Shown piece by piece: positions 19,176 through 20,656 of a stretch of DNA of 20,656 bases. Under the pieces are notes generated by a model that was not told the DNA's origin, searched no databases, and saw nothing but the letters and a program-made list of their open reading frames with translations. A program made the position numbers and the translations under genes. Source of the stretch: Thermomucor indicae-seudaticae. Taxonomy: Eukaryota > Mucoromycota > Mucoromycetes > Mucorales > Lichtheimiaceae. The stretch lies in NCBI GenBank assembly GCA_000787465.1, contig JSYX01000492.1:1-20656 (forward strand), written 5' to 3'. Numbering within the stretch: position 1 is the stretch's first letter; the number at the start of each line of letters is the position of its first letter.

Positions 19176-19190
19176 CGAGCGCCCACTGTA

Positions 19191-19406
19191 TATTCCATCG
19201 ATAAAACAGCAAAAGGCTCATACAGTCCATTGAAGTTCTTGCGAAGCCGGAAGGTTAAAGGCTGCCTTTGACGCATACGTGAAACAGGCTTAGAAAACCT
19301 ATGAAATTTGCGGCTTGATCGTTCTTGTCTGTCCGTGGGCCGTTGGGCAGTCGTGTCAGTCGAAAGTATAACTTCATTTCAGGAAGAAGAAAGGAATGTG
19401 TAAGCA
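19191..19406. other. No gene recognised
   Basis: This lies between the MITE and the stop codon of the minus-strand small gene, and is presumably its 3' flank. No ORF or structure I can support. Confidence 0.4.
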
Positions 19407-19879
19407 TCAGCTATCCGTACTGCGTCTCTTGAGCTTCTCTCCCAACCCCATCTTGCGAGCAATATATTCAGCCTGTGATGTCAACGACAGGCGCGAAATC
19501 GGTTGATTCTGCTTTTCCGTGTCATCGACGAAGGCAAAAAGTGCTTTTTCTGGATCTGGGAGAGCTGAGGATTTGTTGCTTTTCTTGTCAAGTTCTTCCT
19601 CGGACAGTTGCGTGTAAATCGATGCAATTTTCAATATGTTGGAGACCGCTGATTAATCAGGAACGTGATCTATGCCCCACTTCTCCTATGGGCATTGACC
19701 TAGTCTTCGTTGGCTCCATCTCGTTTGCTTATGCTGATAACAGATACCCAGCTTCTGGTGATTGTTGAAATGGAACGCTTTGTCTCACTGGTCTCCTCGT
19801 TGGCGTCACGGAGTAGCTTACTTTTCGCTGACTGAGATACTGCTTCTTTGATCTCGCAGGATGTAATCAGTTGGGACAT
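19407..19879 (-). CDS. Small two-exon hypothetical protein
   Basis: My model has exon 1 from ATG 19879 to 19789, an intron 19788-19649 (GTGAGA donor, branch-like CTGAT just before the AATCAG acceptor), and exon 2 from 19648 to the stop at 19407. The join is in phase and gives 110 aa. The product is hydrophilic, begins MSQLITSCEIKEAVSQSAKS and ends with a basic stretch (ARKMGLGEKLKRR). No signal peptide or membrane segment is visible. The 140-nt intron is longer than those of VPS10. Exon 2 looks coding by composition; exon 1 and the splice are less certain. I do not recognise the family. It could also be the end of a longer gene with a different first exon. Confidence 0.45.
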
Positions 19880-19989
19880 TGTATTGAAGACTCAAGACGA
19901 ACATGGACAGAACCTGAAGGGCCCATTTAGGAATTTCATTTCACGCCCGGTGGCATGACGACATGGCGTGGCATTATGGAAGCCCTAGG

Positions 19990-20656
19990 CCCGTTTATAG
20001 TCTAAGTTTATTTCTAGTATGAGTACCTGTCTCAAGGTTGTCCCTTTCACTACGGCTACAGGCGCCATGGGCACGCCGACGGATACGGTCTTTTTGCCTA
20101 CCGGAATTGGTAGCGTTGCCGTGCAGATCAAAAACCGCTTCAATAAAGAAGCTTCAACCGTCTTCTCATCGGTTACCCTGACCTCCAAGGCATGCAGGCC
20201 GTCATTGATGCAGGTAACAACCAGGTCATCGTCCGCCCTCCTAACAACCGTCATCGCGCAAGGAGGCTTTCGCCTTACTCTCAAGCTTATCATGCTGTCC
20301 GCGATCTGCCTCACTTCTGCGGTGGTCGCCGACAAGTTGTTCGCAGTTTCTGTCGGTCTCGTTAAATTCGATCATCAAGGCATGGTCTTTGTGAAATTTA
20401 CCAACTTTATCCCAAGCCTTAACACATCAGCACTAATCAGAGTTCGGCATCTATTGAATACCGTCCGGGTTGCTTTCCACCTTCTCATCTGCCTGTTGTC
20501 AATGCTTTTTCCGCACCTACCACACCTGCCACTACCTCTGCAAACATTCGATGGACCTGCTTCGTCTTCAGCCATGGAGGACATTCAGAACTACATGGTT
20601 AATGACCATTTCGTTAGAACTGCCCGCTCTACGAAGCTACGCGGGCTTCTTTAAAT
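19990..20656 (+). pseudogene. Possible decayed Ty3-type retrotransposon protease fragment
   Basis: An open frame from ATG 20019 begins with a stretch containing TGAMGTPTDTVFLPTGIGSV. About 50 codons on, another frame (from about 20162) reads LLIGYPDLQGMQAVIDAGNN. The second resembles the end of Ty3-type aspartic proteases (Leu-Gly-x-x-x-Leu, then Ala-x-Ile-Asp). FISS just before 20019 would be where residues follow the Asp-Ser/Thr-Gly site, but that site is not visible: a TAG stands nearby. The rest drifts between frames and leaves the window. The resemblance is by eye only and may be chance. A minus-strand frame at 19985-20335 is the alternative reading. Confidence 0.3.

Larger units (their letters stand above)
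18487..19190. mobile_element. MITE of Tc1/mariner (pogo/Tigger-like) type, 700 bp
   Basis: The element (18489-19188) has perfect 23-bp terminal inverted repeats starting CAGTGGGCGCTCGATATAAC and a TA dinucleotide duplicated at 18487-18488 and 19189-19190. CAGT ends and TA duplication fit the Tc1/mariner superfamily, and the Tigger/pogo branch in particular by style. Motifs of the form ATATCGTTATAT recur near both ends. Frames of up to about 88 codons inside show no transposase features and lack a convincing start, so I call it non-autonomous. Confidence 0.87.

Noticed and set aside
20624..20650. GCCCGC...GCGGGC hairpin near the window end as a terminator
   Set aside because: Only a 6-bp stem with a 13-nt loop; intrinsic terminators are not expected in a fungal nuclear genome.
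1..20656. CRISPR arrays, tRNA or rRNA genes
   Set aside because: No spaced direct repeats, cloverleaf-like sequence or rRNA sequence was seen; the only tandem array is the 45-bp triple repeat inside the MITE.

Overview
The window looks like nuclear DNA of a filamentous fungus, most likely an early-diverging (Mucoromycota-like) one. The evidence is an 18-exon gene with short introns (53-83 nt), a fungal-style Vps10 sorting receptor, and a dense mix of fungal DNA transposons with a LINE carrying a zf-RVT tail. The assignment to Mucoromycota is inference from gene and repeat style; no rRNA or other marker is present.

Layout. (1) 128-628: a 485-bp non-autonomous hAT-type element with TAGGGATCCCAA ends and a perfect 8-bp target duplication. 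(2) 1333-2561: a decayed PIF/Harbinger transposase on the minus strand, with one in-frame stop and one frameshift. (3) 2562-8189: a near full-length LINE (two ORFs) on the minus strand, inserted into the Harbinger element 7 bases upstream of its transposase start codon. A 14-bp target duplication (13/14) at 2548-2561 and 8190-8203 defines both ends. Both LINE ORFs are broken. (4) 8375-10450: an intronless gene for a secreted-topology, single-pass membrane protein with kelch repeats outside and a Ser-rich tail inside. Its start lies about 170 bp from the LINE/Harbinger junction. (5) 10751-18311: an 18-exon VPS10 gene (about 2,149 aa by my splice model) coding for a sorting receptor with three complete Vps10 domains, each with a ten-cysteine module, plus a membrane anchor and a short acidic tail. 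(6) 18487-19190: a 700-bp MITE with 23-bp perfect terminal inverted repeats, TA target duplication, several internal hairpins and a 15-bp triple repeat. (7) 19407-19879: a probable small two-exon gene on the minus strand, product unknown. (8) 19990-20656: a decayed stretch that resembles the protease region of a Ty3-type retrotransposon.

The two confident host genes both enter the secretory pathway. The kelch protein would sit at a membrane with its propeller outside the cytoplasm. Vps10 is the Golgi-to-vacuole hydrolase receptor. Nothing in the sequence ties the two functionally beyond neighbourhood and shared orientation. The most notable items are the three-domain Vps10 receptor, the intron positions shared by its first and third domains, its GC-AG intron, and the LINE-in-Harbinger nesting with precisely defined ends.
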